From: an uncultured Mycoplasmatota bacterium
GTDB lineage: Bacteria > Bacillota_I > Bacilli_A > RF39 > UBA660
Direction: 5' to 3'
DNA: 64,000 nucleotides
Assembly (NCBI GenBank): GCA_900553835.1
Contig: USFF01000001.1
Span: forward strand, 1-64,000
Numbering within the stretch: position 1 is the stretch's first letter; each line of letters starts with the position of its first letter. Below the pieces are notes generated by a model. The model saw only the letters and a list, made by a program, of their open reading frames with translations. It had not been told where the DNA came from and searched no databases. Positions 45,264 to 53,695 of this stretch are shown here, piece after piece. The position numbers and the translations under genes are program-made.

Positions 45264-45284
45264 TTTACACCTCGTATCTGTAAA

Positions 45285-45311
45285 TAATTTATGTTTTTTT
45301 ATATAGTCGGT
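45285..45311 (-). promoter_or_regulatory. Sigma-K-like promoter of the collagen-like operon
   Basis: Minus strand: AC (45311-45310), 16 bases, then CATAAATTA (45293-45285), fitting the published sigma-K pattern AC-N16/17-CATANNNTA. It lies 22 bases before the first start codon. AT-rich DNA makes chance matches possible. Confidence 0.4.
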
Positions 45312-45339
45312 GTAATTAATTTATAATAGATAAAATAAA

Positions 45340-45388
45340 AAAGAGATTACTCAGAAATTAAATGATTAATTTTCTGCGTATTCTCTTT
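45340..45388. repeat. Long imperfect inverted repeat between the collagen operon and element 2
   Basis: AAAGAG-ATTACTCAGAAATTAA and its near complement, 22-23 bases per arm around ATG. The gap 45264-45583 has no gene besides this hairpin, the promoter at 45285 and an extended -10 (TGGTATAAT) before 45584. It could end transcripts or mark the left limit of element 2. Confidence 0.5.
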
Positions 45389-45583
45389 ATAAACTTAATT
45401 GGTGCCCTTTTGGTGGAAGTATAACAACCACTAGGCATAAATTTATAGGTAGTAATAACTACTAACTAATATAATTATATCACAATTTTTATTTTTTTAA
45501 TAATAAAGTTGCCAATTCCTTTAATCAAAATTTTTAATTTACGCAAAAATATGGTATAATAATTAATAACAAGGAGGTTATTT

Positions 45584-45820
45584 ATGAATGACGACATTAA
45601 ACGCCTTAAAGAATTAAAAGATCGACATCATTATTTTGGTGATTTAACCCCTAATGAAGAAGAAGAAATGCACCAATTGGATTCATTACTATCTAGTAAT
45701 TTGGAATTATTAGAACAAAGAGCCATTGATGATAGATTTCCTGGTATTGATGAAAAAATATGGGAATTAAGAAGTGTTTTAAAAATAGGCTGTGAAAATC
45801 AAATGTTTAAAAGAAGATAA
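45584..45820 (+). CDS. Small acidic protein, element 2
   Basis: 78 residues, helical and charged (KRLKELKDRHHYFGDLTPNE). Excellent ribosome site (AAGGAGG). No family recognised. First of two plus-strand genes converging on the relaxase gene of element 2. Confidence 0.6.
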   Translation: MNDDIKRLKELKDRHHYFGDLTPNEEEEMHQLDSLLSSNLELLEQRAIDDRFPGIDEKIWELRSVLKIGCENQMFKRR

Positions 45821-45888
45821 ATAATATTAATTATTAACCAAAATGTGTTATTTATATGCTATAATTATATTAACAAGGAGGTGTTAAT

Positions 45889-46383
45889 GTGAGTAATTTT
45901 CAAAATAATTCAATAATAACTATTGATGCTGAATTAAGAGGATATCTTTTAAGGGATTTTTTAGAAAAAAACGGTCTAAGAGAAGAAGTTAATAATAACA
46001 TTGTATATGGTACTTATACAACAATGGAAGAAATGGATGGTATAGGTGGTGGCTTATCAGAAGTTAAACATGAAGGTTGGAATTATTTGGGAAAAGGGTT
46101 AGAAAAAAATCCTTTTGCTCCAGTTCTTAAAACTAAACCTACTGTTATGGATAATGCTAAATTGCAACTTTTTGTTTGTGATAGATATGGTATATTAACT
46201 AAAGAAGACTTTTTTAAATCACTTGATGAATTACAAACTAAGTTATCAGATCAATTTATAACAAGAAAAATTCAAGAGAGAGAAAGAGTAATGGCTCAAA
46301 TGGCAAAATTACAAGAACAACTTCGTTCAATTGATGCTGATATAGAAAATGCAAAAGGAAATAATCGTAGCCCAAGACGATAA
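45889..46383 (+). CDS. Element 2 protein of unknown function
   Basis: 164 residues, GTG start after AAGGAGGTG. A globular N-terminal part (AELRGYLLRDFLEKNGL, GIGGGLSEVKHEGWNYLGKG) and a C-terminal coiled coil (ERERVMAQMAKLQEQLRSID). Ends at a strong terminator. Not recognised. Confidence 0.6.
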   Translation: MSNFQNNSIITIDAELRGYLLRDFLEKNGLREEVNNNIVYGTYTTMEEMDGIGGGLSEVKHEGWNYLGKGLEKNPFAPVLKTKPTVMDNAKLQLFVCDRYGILTKEDFFKSLDELQTKLSDQFITRKIQERERVMAQMAKLQEQLRSIDADIENAKGNNRSPRR

Positions 46384-46404
46384 TTTGTTTTTTGAATATG
46401 TTTA

Positions 46405-46440
46405 AAAAGTTCTAATAATTGTTATTTCATTAGAACTTTT
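46405..46440 (+). terminator. Terminator after the plus-strand genes of element 2
   Basis: 12-bp stem AAAAGTTCTAAT with ATTAGAACTTTT, 12-base loop, T-rich tail. Confidence 0.75.
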
Positions 46441-46553
46441 CTTTATTTTCATTACGAAGTTTTGAAAATAAAAACATAATTTTGCTTGGCTTTATATGCC
46501 TTGCTAAAATTATGATTAAAAGGGATTAAAAAGGGAATTTCCCTTTTTCACAC

Positions 46554-46586
46554 CGTTATTGGCTTTGCCAATAGCGTAGTGTGTTA
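46554..46586 (+). other. Candidate origin of transfer (MobV type) of element 2
   Basis: A 10-bp hairpin CGTTATTGGC/GCCAATAGCG (46554-46576) is followed directly by TAGTGTGTTA (46577-46586). This is the nick sequence known for pMV158-type MobV relaxases, cut between G and T (here G46583/T46584). It lies just beyond the 3' end of the MobV gene. More stems surround it: AAAAAGGG/CCCTTTTT, ACCATTT/AAATGGT and ACGAGC/GCTCGT with a T-run. Confidence 0.75.
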
Positions 46587-46631
46587 CCATTTCGACAAAA
46601 TGGTCTTTTTTCACGAGCTGTTGCTCGTTTT

Positions 46632-47876
46632 TTAAATATCAAAATCTCGATCATCATATTCATAATTTATTTTGTATAAATAATCGTTTATTTCTTCTTC
46701 TCTTGTAGTATTATCTGCTATGTCGTGTAAATCTTCATTATCGTAAAGATTATTTTTGTGATACTCTTTTATTTCATCAACAACATCATCTTTATCATTT
46801 TCAGTTCCTATTTTTAATAATCGTTTAAAGAATTTTTTTAGTGCTTGTAAGATAGTTTTAAGTAAGTTAAATAAATTATCGTAATCTTGTTGTAATTTTT
46901 CATTTTGTTTTTCTAATAATTTAACTTCAACCTTAATATTATCTCTTTCTTGTTCTATATCTTTATATGTTTGTGTGTAGTCTGTTAGTTCTTTAAATAA
47001 TGCTTGACTTCTAGGCATATCTTTAATAACTCTTTTTGATGTATGCATAAAGTTATTTAGTGTATCGTATGTATCTTTATCAATTTTAACCTCTTTGCCA
47101 CTTATTGTTGGTTTGGCAATTTTTAATTTTTCTTCTAGTAGTTCATAATCTCTAGTCATAAGGTAATTTTGTTTTTCCATACGAGTATCTAACTTTTTTG
47201 TAATTTTCTTAAATTCTTTTATTGAAATGTGCTCGTTATTGCTGTTTTTAATGCCTCTTTTAAGGTCAAAACCTTTGTCTACTAGTCTTTGATGGTATTT
47301 GTCTTGAAGTTCGCTTAAATGGGCGTTAGATTTGATATATTCTTTTTTAGAAATAGTATATTTTTCAGTATTAGTTCTTTTATCAAACTTTCTAATTAAG
47401 GGAACAACTACACAATGAATATGTGGTGTTTTTTCATCTAGGTGTAGTGTAGCATGTAATATTTGTTCTTTTGTATAACCTAAATCTTCATAAACAAATT
47501 CCATACAAATATCAGCCCATTTTTTAATTTGTTTCTTATTCATATCTTTAAAGAAATCACTATCACTAGTAAATAGTAATTCATCTGCGACTACATTATT
47601 TACGTCATCTACCATCTGTTTAAATGTTTTCTTTCTATCATCTCTCATTGTTTCCATTCGTTTATCGTGTTCTTTTTTATACTCTTTTGTTAGATTATAA
47701 AAACCTTTAATGTATTTCTCTGAAAGTGGGACTAGTTCAATATTATTTTTAGTTTTTGTAATATCTATATCGGGGTTAGATTTATATGCTTTTTTCTCTC
47801 GTTTGTTGTGCGATCCGATTTGTGCTAAATCTGCTATTTTATATATTGGCTCGACTCTAAATATCGCATAACTCAT
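46632..47876 (-). CDS. MobV-family relaxase (Mob/Pre type), element 2
   Basis: 414 residues. It opens with YAIFRVEPIYKI, and the metal motif HLDEKTPHIH near residue 147 matches MobV relaxases. A coiled-coil second half and acidic tail follow. Start at 47876, with AAGGAG ten bases upstream inside the recombinase gene; it overlaps that gene by 20 bases, so both are translated from one mRNA. Confidence 0.87.
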   Translation of the reverse strand: MSYAIFRVEPIYKIADLAQIGSHNKREKKAYKSNPDIDITKTKNNIELVPLSEKYIKGFYNLTKEYKKEHDKRMETMRDDRKKTFKQMVDDVNNVVADELLFTSDSDFFKDMNKKQIKKWADICMEFVYEDLGYTKEQILHATLHLDEKTPHIHCVVVPLIRKFDKRTNTEKYTISKKEYIKSNAHLSELQDKYHQRLVDKGFDLKRGIKNSNNEHISIKEFKKITKKLDTRMEKQNYLMTRDYELLEEKLKIAKPTISGKEVKIDKDTYDTLNNFMHTSKRVIKDMPRSQALFKELTDYTQTYKDIEQERDNIKVEVKLLEKQNEKLQQDYDNLFNLLKTILQALKKFFKRLLKIGTENDKDDVVDEIKEYHKNNLYDNEDLHDIADNTTREEEINDYLYKINYEYDDRDFDI

Positions 47877-49722
47877 TATCACACATCTCCTTAAACTTTT
47901 CAAAGAAGCCTTTATAAAGTTGCTCGCCATTTATATTTTTAATATCGCTTAAATCAATAGTTATAATTCCAAATTTTAATTTATCATCTTTGTATTTCTT
48001 TTTATCGTTAATAGCAATAATTCTAATTATTTTTTCAATATCTACATTTGAAGTAAAACTTATATCGCTTAAATCATCATTTGGATAAACAAAATAATAA
48101 TTTAATTTGTAATCACTTCCTAATGTTTCTACTAGTTTATTAAAATAATTTTGTGCTTGTTCTGTTGTTTTTAATTCTTTATTCATAGGTAGTGAATAAC
48201 CATAGTTATCTTCAAATAGAAACCAATTTAAAGGTAGTCCATAATCTTGATTATAGTTAATCATATCAAGTAAGAAACTAGTTCTAAAATGTGTTTCTTT
48301 AACTATTGTTTTATCTTCTTTTCTTTCTACTACTAAATTATCAATGTAAGTAGATATTATTCTTTGTTTTTCTTCTCTTGGCTTATTTAACCAACCATAG
48401 ATATTAGCAAAAAACTTCTCTGGTTTAACAAATGTATCAATGTTATGTTTATCTTGTAAGATAAGTAAATCATCAACAGTAAAACTTAAATTTTCATATT
48501 GTCTTTGTTCTTGATATTTCTTTTCTAAATCGTTCTTTTGAAATTCAATGTGTTTAATCTCTTTATCAAAATCTTCAAGTTTCAATACACCTTTAATATA
48601 TGCTGTTTTAATTCTATCTAATTGTTTATCTAAATCTTTGATTTGTTTGTCATAGTCTATTTGTTTATTATCAAATTTAGATTTAATAAATGGTGTGTAG
48701 TAATCATTTATAAGTTCATCAGTTTTAGTAAGTTCAATAACTGCTGCTAACATATTTTCTTCTATTTCTTGCTCTTTAAAGTTAGTTTTACAATGTTCGC
48801 ATTTATAGTAATAATATTTATTTCCATTCTTTTTAGTCGTAGCACTTCCACCTAGAAATCTACCACATTTAGAACATATTAGTTTATTTGTGAATAAGTA
48901 AGTTGCTGTTCTTTCATAGTGTCTAGCATTTCTTAATTTTTGACTTTGGCAATTATCCCATTTTTCTTTTGATACTATTGGCTCAACAACATTTTCATAA
49001 TATGTAGGTTGTTTTGTTCTTTTACCATTTACAAAATCGCCCTTATAAAGTTCGTTTGATAATATCTTTTGAATAGTAGAGTCATACCAATTTGTTTTTC
49101 CTAAAACTTTTTCTTTGTTAAATATATTAGCAATAGTTTGATGAGATTTACCCTCTAAATATAAATCGAATACTCTAACAATAACATCTTTTGTTAAAGG
49201 GTCAGGCACTAACTTTTTATTATCTCTTGTAAAACCTAATGGAGCACGATTTGGAATGTGTCCTGACTTAATAGCACCTACCATACCAAACTTTGTTCTT
49301 TCGCTACATTTTTCAATTTCATTTTGAGAAACACTAGTCATTATTCTCATAACCATTCTACCATTTGAAGTAGTTGTATTAGATTCATCAGCCATACAAT
49401 CAATATCACATTCATAATCATTAACAAACTTCATAAGTTTTTCAATATCATAAACTGAACGAGTTAATCTATCTAACTTAAAAGCAACAATAACATTTAT
49501 TTTCTTATCTTTAACATCTTGCATCATTTCTTGATATGCTGGTCTTTTATCATTTTTAGCACTTATACCTGCATCTTCATATATTTTATAAACTTCATAA
49601 CCTTTAAATTTACAAAACTCTTTTAATTTTTCTTCTTGTTCGGGTAAACTAAAACCCTCACGTTTTTGGTCGAGTGTAGAAACTCTTTTATAAATACCTG
49701 CGATTTTCTTTTCTTCATTCAT
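47857..49722 (-). CDS. Large serine recombinase (TnpX/integrase type), element 2
   Basis: 621 residues. Catalytic domain with the nucleophile Ser in YKRVSTLDQ and FKLDRLTRS, recombinase domain (RAPLGFTRD), zinc ribbon CSKC and CEHC near residues 305-330, coiled coil, then a C-terminal tail of about 180 residues longer than in recombinase 1. Start at 49722 with GAGG upstream; 49749 is an alternative. Expression appears controlled by the leader peptide and attenuator upstream. Confidence 0.92.
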   Translation of the reverse strand: MNEEKKIAGIYKRVSTLDQKREGFSLPEQEEKLKEFCKFKGYEVYKIYEDAGISAKNDKRPAYQEMMQDVKDKKINVIVAFKLDRLTRSVYDIEKLMKFVNDYECDIDCMADESNTTTSNGRMVMRIMTSVSQNEIEKCSERTKFGMVGAIKSGHIPNRAPLGFTRDNKKLVPDPLTKDVIVRVFDLYLEGKSHQTIANIFNKEKVLGKTNWYDSTIQKILSNELYKGDFVNGKRTKQPTYYENVVEPIVSKEKWDNCQSQKLRNARHYERTATYLFTNKLICSKCGRFLGGSATTKKNGNKYYYYKCEHCKTNFKEQEIEENMLAAVIELTKTDELINDYYTPFIKSKFDNKQIDYDKQIKDLDKQLDRIKTAYIKGVLKLEDFDKEIKHIEFQKNDLEKKYQEQRQYENLSFTVDDLLILQDKHNIDTFVKPEKFFANIYGWLNKPREEKQRIISTYIDNLVVERKEDKTIVKETHFRTSFLLDMINYNQDYGLPLNWFLFEDNYGYSLPMNKELKTTEQAQNYFNKLVETLGSDYKLNYYFVYPNDDLSDISFTSNVDIEKIIRIIAINDKKKYKDDKLKFGIITIDLSDIKNINGEQLYKGFFEKFKEMCDNELCDI

Positions 49723-49747
49723 ACTTTTATCAACCTCACTTTCTATC

Positions 49748-49799
49748 AAAAAAGAGGGGTCAAAAATACTAGGTGGGACTAATACCTTTGACTCCTCTT
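49748..49799 (-). terminator. Attenuator in the recombinase 2 leader
   Basis: Minus strand: 13-bp stem (49799-49787 with 49764-49752, one G-T pair), then CTCTTTTTTG. It sits about 25 bases before the recombinase start, and the leader peptide reading frame runs through its first arm. Confidence 0.75.
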
Positions 49800-49847
49800 A
49801 AATAAATAAGTATAAATTTTAAATATGTTATATGTGCTTTTAATCAT
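49779..49847 (-). CDS. 22-residue leader peptide of recombinase 2
   Basis: ATG at 49847 with AGAGAGG seven bases upstream. The peptide MIKSTYNIFKIYTYLFKRSQ ends with two more residues and TAG at 49779, inside the attenuator loop. A ribosome translating to the end would cover the first arm of the terminator and let transcription continue; this is the logic of leader-peptide attenuation, as described for tet(M) leaders. Confidence 0.5.
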   Translation of the reverse strand: MIKSTYNIFKIYTYLFKRSQRY

Positions 49848-49904
49848 AGAAGTACCTCTCTTTCCCCTTTAAAAAGCGATACTGCTTGCTTTTATTAGTT
49901 CTAT

Positions 49905-49933
49905 ACTATATACATTTATTCTTGATTTGTCAA
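49905..49933 (-). promoter_or_regulatory. Promoter of the recombinase 2 - relaxase 2 operon
   Basis: Minus strand: perfect TTGACA (49933-49928), 17-base spacer, TATAGT (49910-49905). Transcription would start near 49898, giving a leader of about 175 bases with the leader peptide and attenuator. Confidence 0.8.
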
Positions 49934-49937
49934 GGTT

Positions 49938-50207
49938 TTAGTGGGTTTTAATATATTCTTCAAAATCTTTAAACTTAATTTTCTCTTTATAACCATTTAT
50001 AAAAATATCATCACATTCATCAAATATTAAATAATCAATACCTTTAATTTTTACTATATGAGGTTTAACCATAGCAATATTTGTGTTTTTAATACTTTTA
50101 ATATTTCCATTTGTGATAGTGTAGTCAACATAAGCAAACCTACAAATCATTTCTACCTTTCTTTTTAATTCTTCACTTATTACAAGTTCTTTAGTTTCTA
50201 TTGTCAT
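49938..50207 (-). CDS. Small recombinase-adjacent protein, element 2
   Basis: 89 residues, beta-rich; a remote paralogue of the protein at 34369 (shared TN, PHIVKIKG-like and closing FxxFxxYI pattern). It lies directly upstream of the recombinase promoter. A regulator or directionality factor is possible; unproven. Confidence 0.55.
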   Translation of the reverse strand: MTIETKELVISEELKRKVEMICRFAYVDYTITNGNIKSIKNTNIAMVKPHIVKIKGIDYLIFDECDDIFINGYKEKIKFKDFEEYIKTH

Positions 50208-50236
50208 AACTCATCACTTTTCCTTTCTTAAATAAC

Positions 50237-50260
50237 AAAAAAACTAACATTTCTGTTAGT
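50237..50260 (-). terminator. Terminator after tRNA-Ala
   Basis: Minus strand: 7-bp stem ACTAACA/TGTTAGT with 4-base loop and a run of seven T. Confidence 0.7.
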
Positions 50261-50306
50261 AATTTATTACTCTCGAATTTATAAAAGTTCGAGTTTCCTA
50301 TCAATC

Positions 50307-50383
50307 TGGTGGAGAATGTGGGACTTGAACCCGCGACCCCCTGCGTGCAAGGCAGGTGCTCTAGCCAACTGAGCTAATTCCCC
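50307..50383 (-). tRNA. tRNA-Ala (anticodon TGC)
   Basis: 77 bases with encoded CCA. Acceptor GGGGAAT pairs with ATTCTCC, anticodon stem-loop CCTGC-CTTGCAC-GCAGG, T arm GGGTTCAAGTCCC. It flanks the right side of mobile element 2. Confidence 0.97.
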
Positions 50384-50526
50384 ACGGTAGGCACTTGATT
50401 AAATCAAGCATAAAAATCATATCATAGAATTAGTAAGTATGTCAATACTTTTTTAACAACAAATGTGTATTTTTGACTTTTTGTATAAAATTTGGTATAA
50501 TTTTAGTAATTAAGGGGGAATAAAAG

Positions 50527-50832
50527 ATGAAAATAAAATTACCTGATAAATTTAAAAAAGAAGATAGTGTAGTGCTAATAGACATATATAAGGGTCTATT
50601 AATAATAGTAAACAAAAGTGATTTTAACCCTGAACAAATTTTAAAAAGCAGTATAATTCCAAAAGAAAGAGTAAAAAATGTTTACAGAGTAATAAATGCA
50701 AATAGCCATGAACTAAAAGTAGTAAACGGAACAGTTACTATTCCATATGACTTTGATAGTTATGTACTTAAAGAAAACGAAAAATCTTTATACATAATAA
50801 ACGCGGAGGTAAAAAATGAAAAAACTCTCTAA
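50527..50832 (+). CDS. Small protein of unknown function, coupled to the DUF218 gene
   Basis: 101 residues, beta-rich (DSVVLIDIYKGLLIIVNKSD; ELKVVNGTVTIPYDF). Overlaps the next gene by 17 bases. No motif recognised. Confidence 0.6.
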   Translation: MKIKLPDKFKKEDSVVLIDIYKGLLIIVNKSDFNPEQILKSSIIPKERVKNVYRVINANSHELKVVNGTVTIPYDFDSYVLKENEKSLYIINAEVKNEKTL

Positions 50833-51472
50833 TACATCATATACAAGTGCTTTATTATTTAGTAAACCTAAAATTGAAAAAATAGTATTCGAAGTGCCAG
50901 AAAGTAAACAAGTAAAAACAGATGTAGGTTTTGTTTTTGGAGGAATATCACAAGAATATAGATTACAAAAAGCACTAGAACTTTATCAAAATGGATTAAT
51001 AAACAAAATACTTTTATCAGGTGGAATAGGAAAAATAAGTACAGAAAAAACTAAAACAGATGTATGTATGATGCTAGAATATTTAAAACAAATTAACACA
51101 CCAAAGGATATAATGAGAGACATATTAGTAGAAGACAAATCAAGAGACACATATGAAAACATTGTAAATAGTTTAAAATTATACTCAAAACCAAATAGAA
51201 CATACACACTAATATCTTCTGACTTTCACTTAAGAAGATGCTCAGGTATATTTGCATACATACTTGATAAAAGTAATCAAAATGGAATGTTTTCTATAAG
51301 TCCAGTTATGGATAACCAAACAGATAAAAATAACTGGCAAAATAATAAAATGGGTAATATTTTAATATATAAGGAATTATTATCTTTACTTTATCATGCT
51401 AAAAACAAAAAAATGTATGATGAAGAATTATATGAAACATCAGAAGAAGTAAAAAAACATATTTTGAAGTAA
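50816..51472 (+). CDS. DUF218 (YdcF/SanA-type) family protein
   Basis: 218 residues. The DUF218 core is clear: VGFVFGGIS (usually VVLGGG), LLSGGIGKIS, VEDKSRDTYENIVNS and SSDFHLRRC. Members are implicated in envelope or SAM-binding roles; the true function is unsettled. No membrane helix here, so it is the cytoplasmic form. Confidence 0.85.
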   Translation: MKKLSNTSYTSALLFSKPKIEKIVFEVPESKQVKTDVGFVFGGISQEYRLQKALELYQNGLINKILLSGGIGKISTEKTKTDVCMMLEYLKQINTPKDIMRDILVEDKSRDTYENIVNSLKLYSKPNRTYTLISSDFHLRRCSGIFAYILDKSNQNGMFSISPVMDNQTDKNNWQNNKMGNILIYKELLSLLYHAKNKKMYDEELYETSEEVKKHILK

Positions 51473-51490
51473 AACTTGAAATATGTTTTT
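51453..51490 (+). terminator. Terminator after the DUF218 gene
   Basis: Stem AAACATATTT with AAATATGTTT, then TTT; overlaps the gene end. Confidence 0.6.
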
Positions 51491-51522
51491 ATTATGGTAT
51501 ACTTAATTTAGGAGTAAAAAAT

Positions 51523-52032
51523 ATGACTTACAAATTTAGAAATGAATTATTTAAAAAAGCACCAGAATTTGAAAAAATCTTTAACACTTTACTAAATAAA
51601 GAAAAAATAAAAGAATTTGATGACCAAATATTAAACATAATTGCAAAAGACAAAACTGCTATAAAAATTAATGGAGAACCTCTTGCTCTTAAAGACTTAT
51701 TCCATCAAGAAATAACAGAAGGTAAATGTAAACTCTGTACATTTGAACTTGTATTGCTTCTTGATAAACTAGGTATTTATAGTGAAGCAGTATATGCTGA
51801 AAATAAATATTTTAAAGGTACAACAGGATCCTATAGTGGGGGACACTGGTATGTAGAAGCATATTTTGAAAAAAAGCCTAAACTAATAGACACGTCACTT
51901 GTAATAACAGGAACAGAAGATGCGTTTACTATGCTAGGACACAAAATAATAAAAAAATATGACATTGACTCATTATTTAAAGAAAACTCTGAATTAATAG
52001 ATTACTATGATCAAATGATAATTCACAAATAA
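51523..52032 (+). CDS. Small transglutaminase-like fold protein
   Basis: 169 residues. The core resembles a papain/transglutaminase-like triad: Cys in EGKCKLCTFELVLLLDKLG, His in GGHWYVEAYF and Asp in KLIDTSLV. No signal peptide. Possible thiol protease or transglutaminase-like enzyme; this rests on motif order only. Confidence 0.5.
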   Translation: MTYKFRNELFKKAPEFEKIFNTLLNKEKIKEFDDQILNIIAKDKTAIKINGEPLALKDLFHQEITEGKCKLCTFELVLLLDKLGIYSEAVYAENKYFKGTTGSYSGGHWYVEAYFEKKPKLIDTSLVITGTEDAFTMLGHKIIKKYDIDSLFKENSELIDYYDQMIIHK

Positions 52033-52331
52033 CTAACATTTATAATATTCTTAAAATATATTCTTATATTATCCATAAGAATATATTTTTCATAAACATT
52101 AATACTTTTAATAAAACCACTTTTATAAAATAAAAAACCATTATTATAATGTTTAACTTTAATAGATAAATGATTATTATAAGCATTTACTAAAATGCTA
52201 TTAATTTCATTTATTCTGTCTTCCATTATAATTGGTTTACTTATCTTACTCCTATTTAGTTCAATTTCTTTAATATCATTAGAATTTAAAAGTGTATTAA
52301 AAGGTTTCCATTTAATCATACCTCTATCCAT
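52023..52331 (-). CDS. YolD-like protein
   Basis: 102 residues starting DRGMIKWKPF, the YolD signature (DRGxIKWxPF), followed by a small beta domain. YolD-like genes accompany Y-family polymerases in Firmicutes (yolD-uvrX). Here it starts five bases after the polymerase stop with AAGGAG upstream. Convergent overlap with the gene at 51523. Confidence 0.85.
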   Translation of the reverse strand: MDRGMIKWKPFNTLLNSNDIKEIELNRSKISKPIIMEDRINEINSILVNAYNNHLSIKVKHYNNGFLFYKSGFIKSINVYEKYILMDNIRIYFKNIINVSYL

Positions 52332-52336
52332 AATAA

Positions 52337-53590
52337 TTACTCCTTATTATGTCCACCTAATTTAGTATTTCTCACTTTAATAGTACTATAATCAAGTAAA
52401 CTTGATGCTTTCAAAAGAGAATTATCACCATATTTTTTAGAAATTTCATCAATTACAGTATTTAACTCTTCCTTTTCTCTTTCTTCTATAACATCTTCAA
52501 ATAAATTTAATTGTTCATAATTATTATTCTCAAGTTTACCTAAAGATATACTAATTTTTCTAATAGGTAAATCTTCCACAAATGAATTAAAAATATACAT
52601 ACAAGTTTCAAATATCTTACCCTCATCACTAGTAGGGCTAGAAAGCTTTCTAGAATGGTAAAATCCACCACCTATATTTCTAGAATATCCAATACCAAAT
52701 CCAATACTAGATGTAACTTTCTTATTCTTTCTTAACCTTTTACTAATAGTGCCTGACATTTCCTTTATAATAAGAACAGCACTTTCTTTACTATAGTCCT
52801 TATAAAGAATTTGACTTAGTCCATAGCTTTTATTTTTACTTTCAAAATTATTTTCTCTAATACTACTATTATCAATACCATTAGCGTGCATATAAAGTTC
52901 CTCGCCAAGCACCCCAAATCTTTTCTTATAAAATTCCTTTGGGTACTTATTAATATCTCCAACTTTATGAATACCCAAATCATTTAATTTCTTCATAGTT
53001 TTGGAGCCAATTCCCCACATTTCATCAAGAGGAGAAATATTCCATAATTTTGTTTTAACATCATCATAAGTCCACTTACTAATAAAATCCGGAGAATGTT
53101 TAGACTCAGTATCTAATGCAACTTTAGCAAGTAATAAATTTGGACCAATCCCACATGTACTAGTAAGTCCAGTCTTTTCCTTAATTGTATTCATTATCTT
53201 TTTAGCAAGTTCCACATCAGTCATCTTATAAAGTTTTAAATAATCTGTAACATCTAAAAAAGACTCATCAATAGAATAAACATGCATGTCTTCTTTACTA
53301 ACAAAATCTAAAAAAATATTAATAACTTCTTTACTTTTTTTGACATATAAACTCATTCTAGGTTTAGCTGTAATATACTTAATATTTTTAGGTATTTCAA
53401 ATACTCTTCCACGTGATGGAACACCAAGTGTTTTCATATATGGAGTAACTGCAAGAGTAATCGCGCCTCCTTTTCTTTGAGGATCAGCAACAATAAGTGG
53501 AGTTTTAAAAGGATCAAGGCCCATTTCTACACATTCACATGATGCAAAAAAACTCTTTAAATCTATACATAGAATATTCCTTTCCTTCAT
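52337..53590 (-). CDS. Y-family DNA polymerase (UvrX/YqjW type)
   Basis: 417 residues. Palm motifs: CIDLKSFFASCE (catalytic Asp), YSIDESFLDV (second catalytic pair), then a helix-hairpin-helix (MWGIGSKTMKKLNDLGI) and little finger. A beta-clamp motif QLNLF lies near the C-terminus. It performs translesion synthesis. Start at 53590 with GGTGAT upstream. An inverted repeat AAAAGT/ACTTTT (53606-53630) overlaps the promoter region and may be an operator; no LexA box is seen. Confidence 0.92.
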   Translation of the reverse strand: MKERNILCIDLKSFFASCECVEMGLDPFKTPLIVADPQRKGGAITLAVTPYMKTLGVPSRGRVFEIPKNIKYITAKPRMSLYVKKSKEVINIFLDFVSKEDMHVYSIDESFLDVTDYLKLYKMTDVELAKKIMNTIKEKTGLTSTCGIGPNLLLAKVALDTESKHSPDFISKWTYDDVKTKLWNISPLDEMWGIGSKTMKKLNDLGIHKVGDINKYPKEFYKKRFGVLGEELYMHANGIDNSSIRENNFESKNKSYGLSQILYKDYSKESAVLIIKEMSGTISKRLRKNKKVTSSIGFGIGYSRNIGGGFYHSRKLSSPTSDEGKIFETCMYIFNSFVEDLPIRKISISLGKLENNNYEQLNLFEDVIEEREKEELNTVIDEISKKYGDNSLLKASSLLDYSTIKVRNTKLGGHNKE

Positions 53591-53695
53591 GTTTATCACC
53601 TTATCAAAAGTATAGCATATTTTAACTTTTATATCTATATTTATAACTGGTATTTTTTTCCTTTAAAAGAATAAATTTAAATGGGGGAACTATTA

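Noticed and set aside
53600..53640. LexA box upstream of the Y-family polymerase
   Set aside because: No CGAAC-N4-GTTCG-like element is present.
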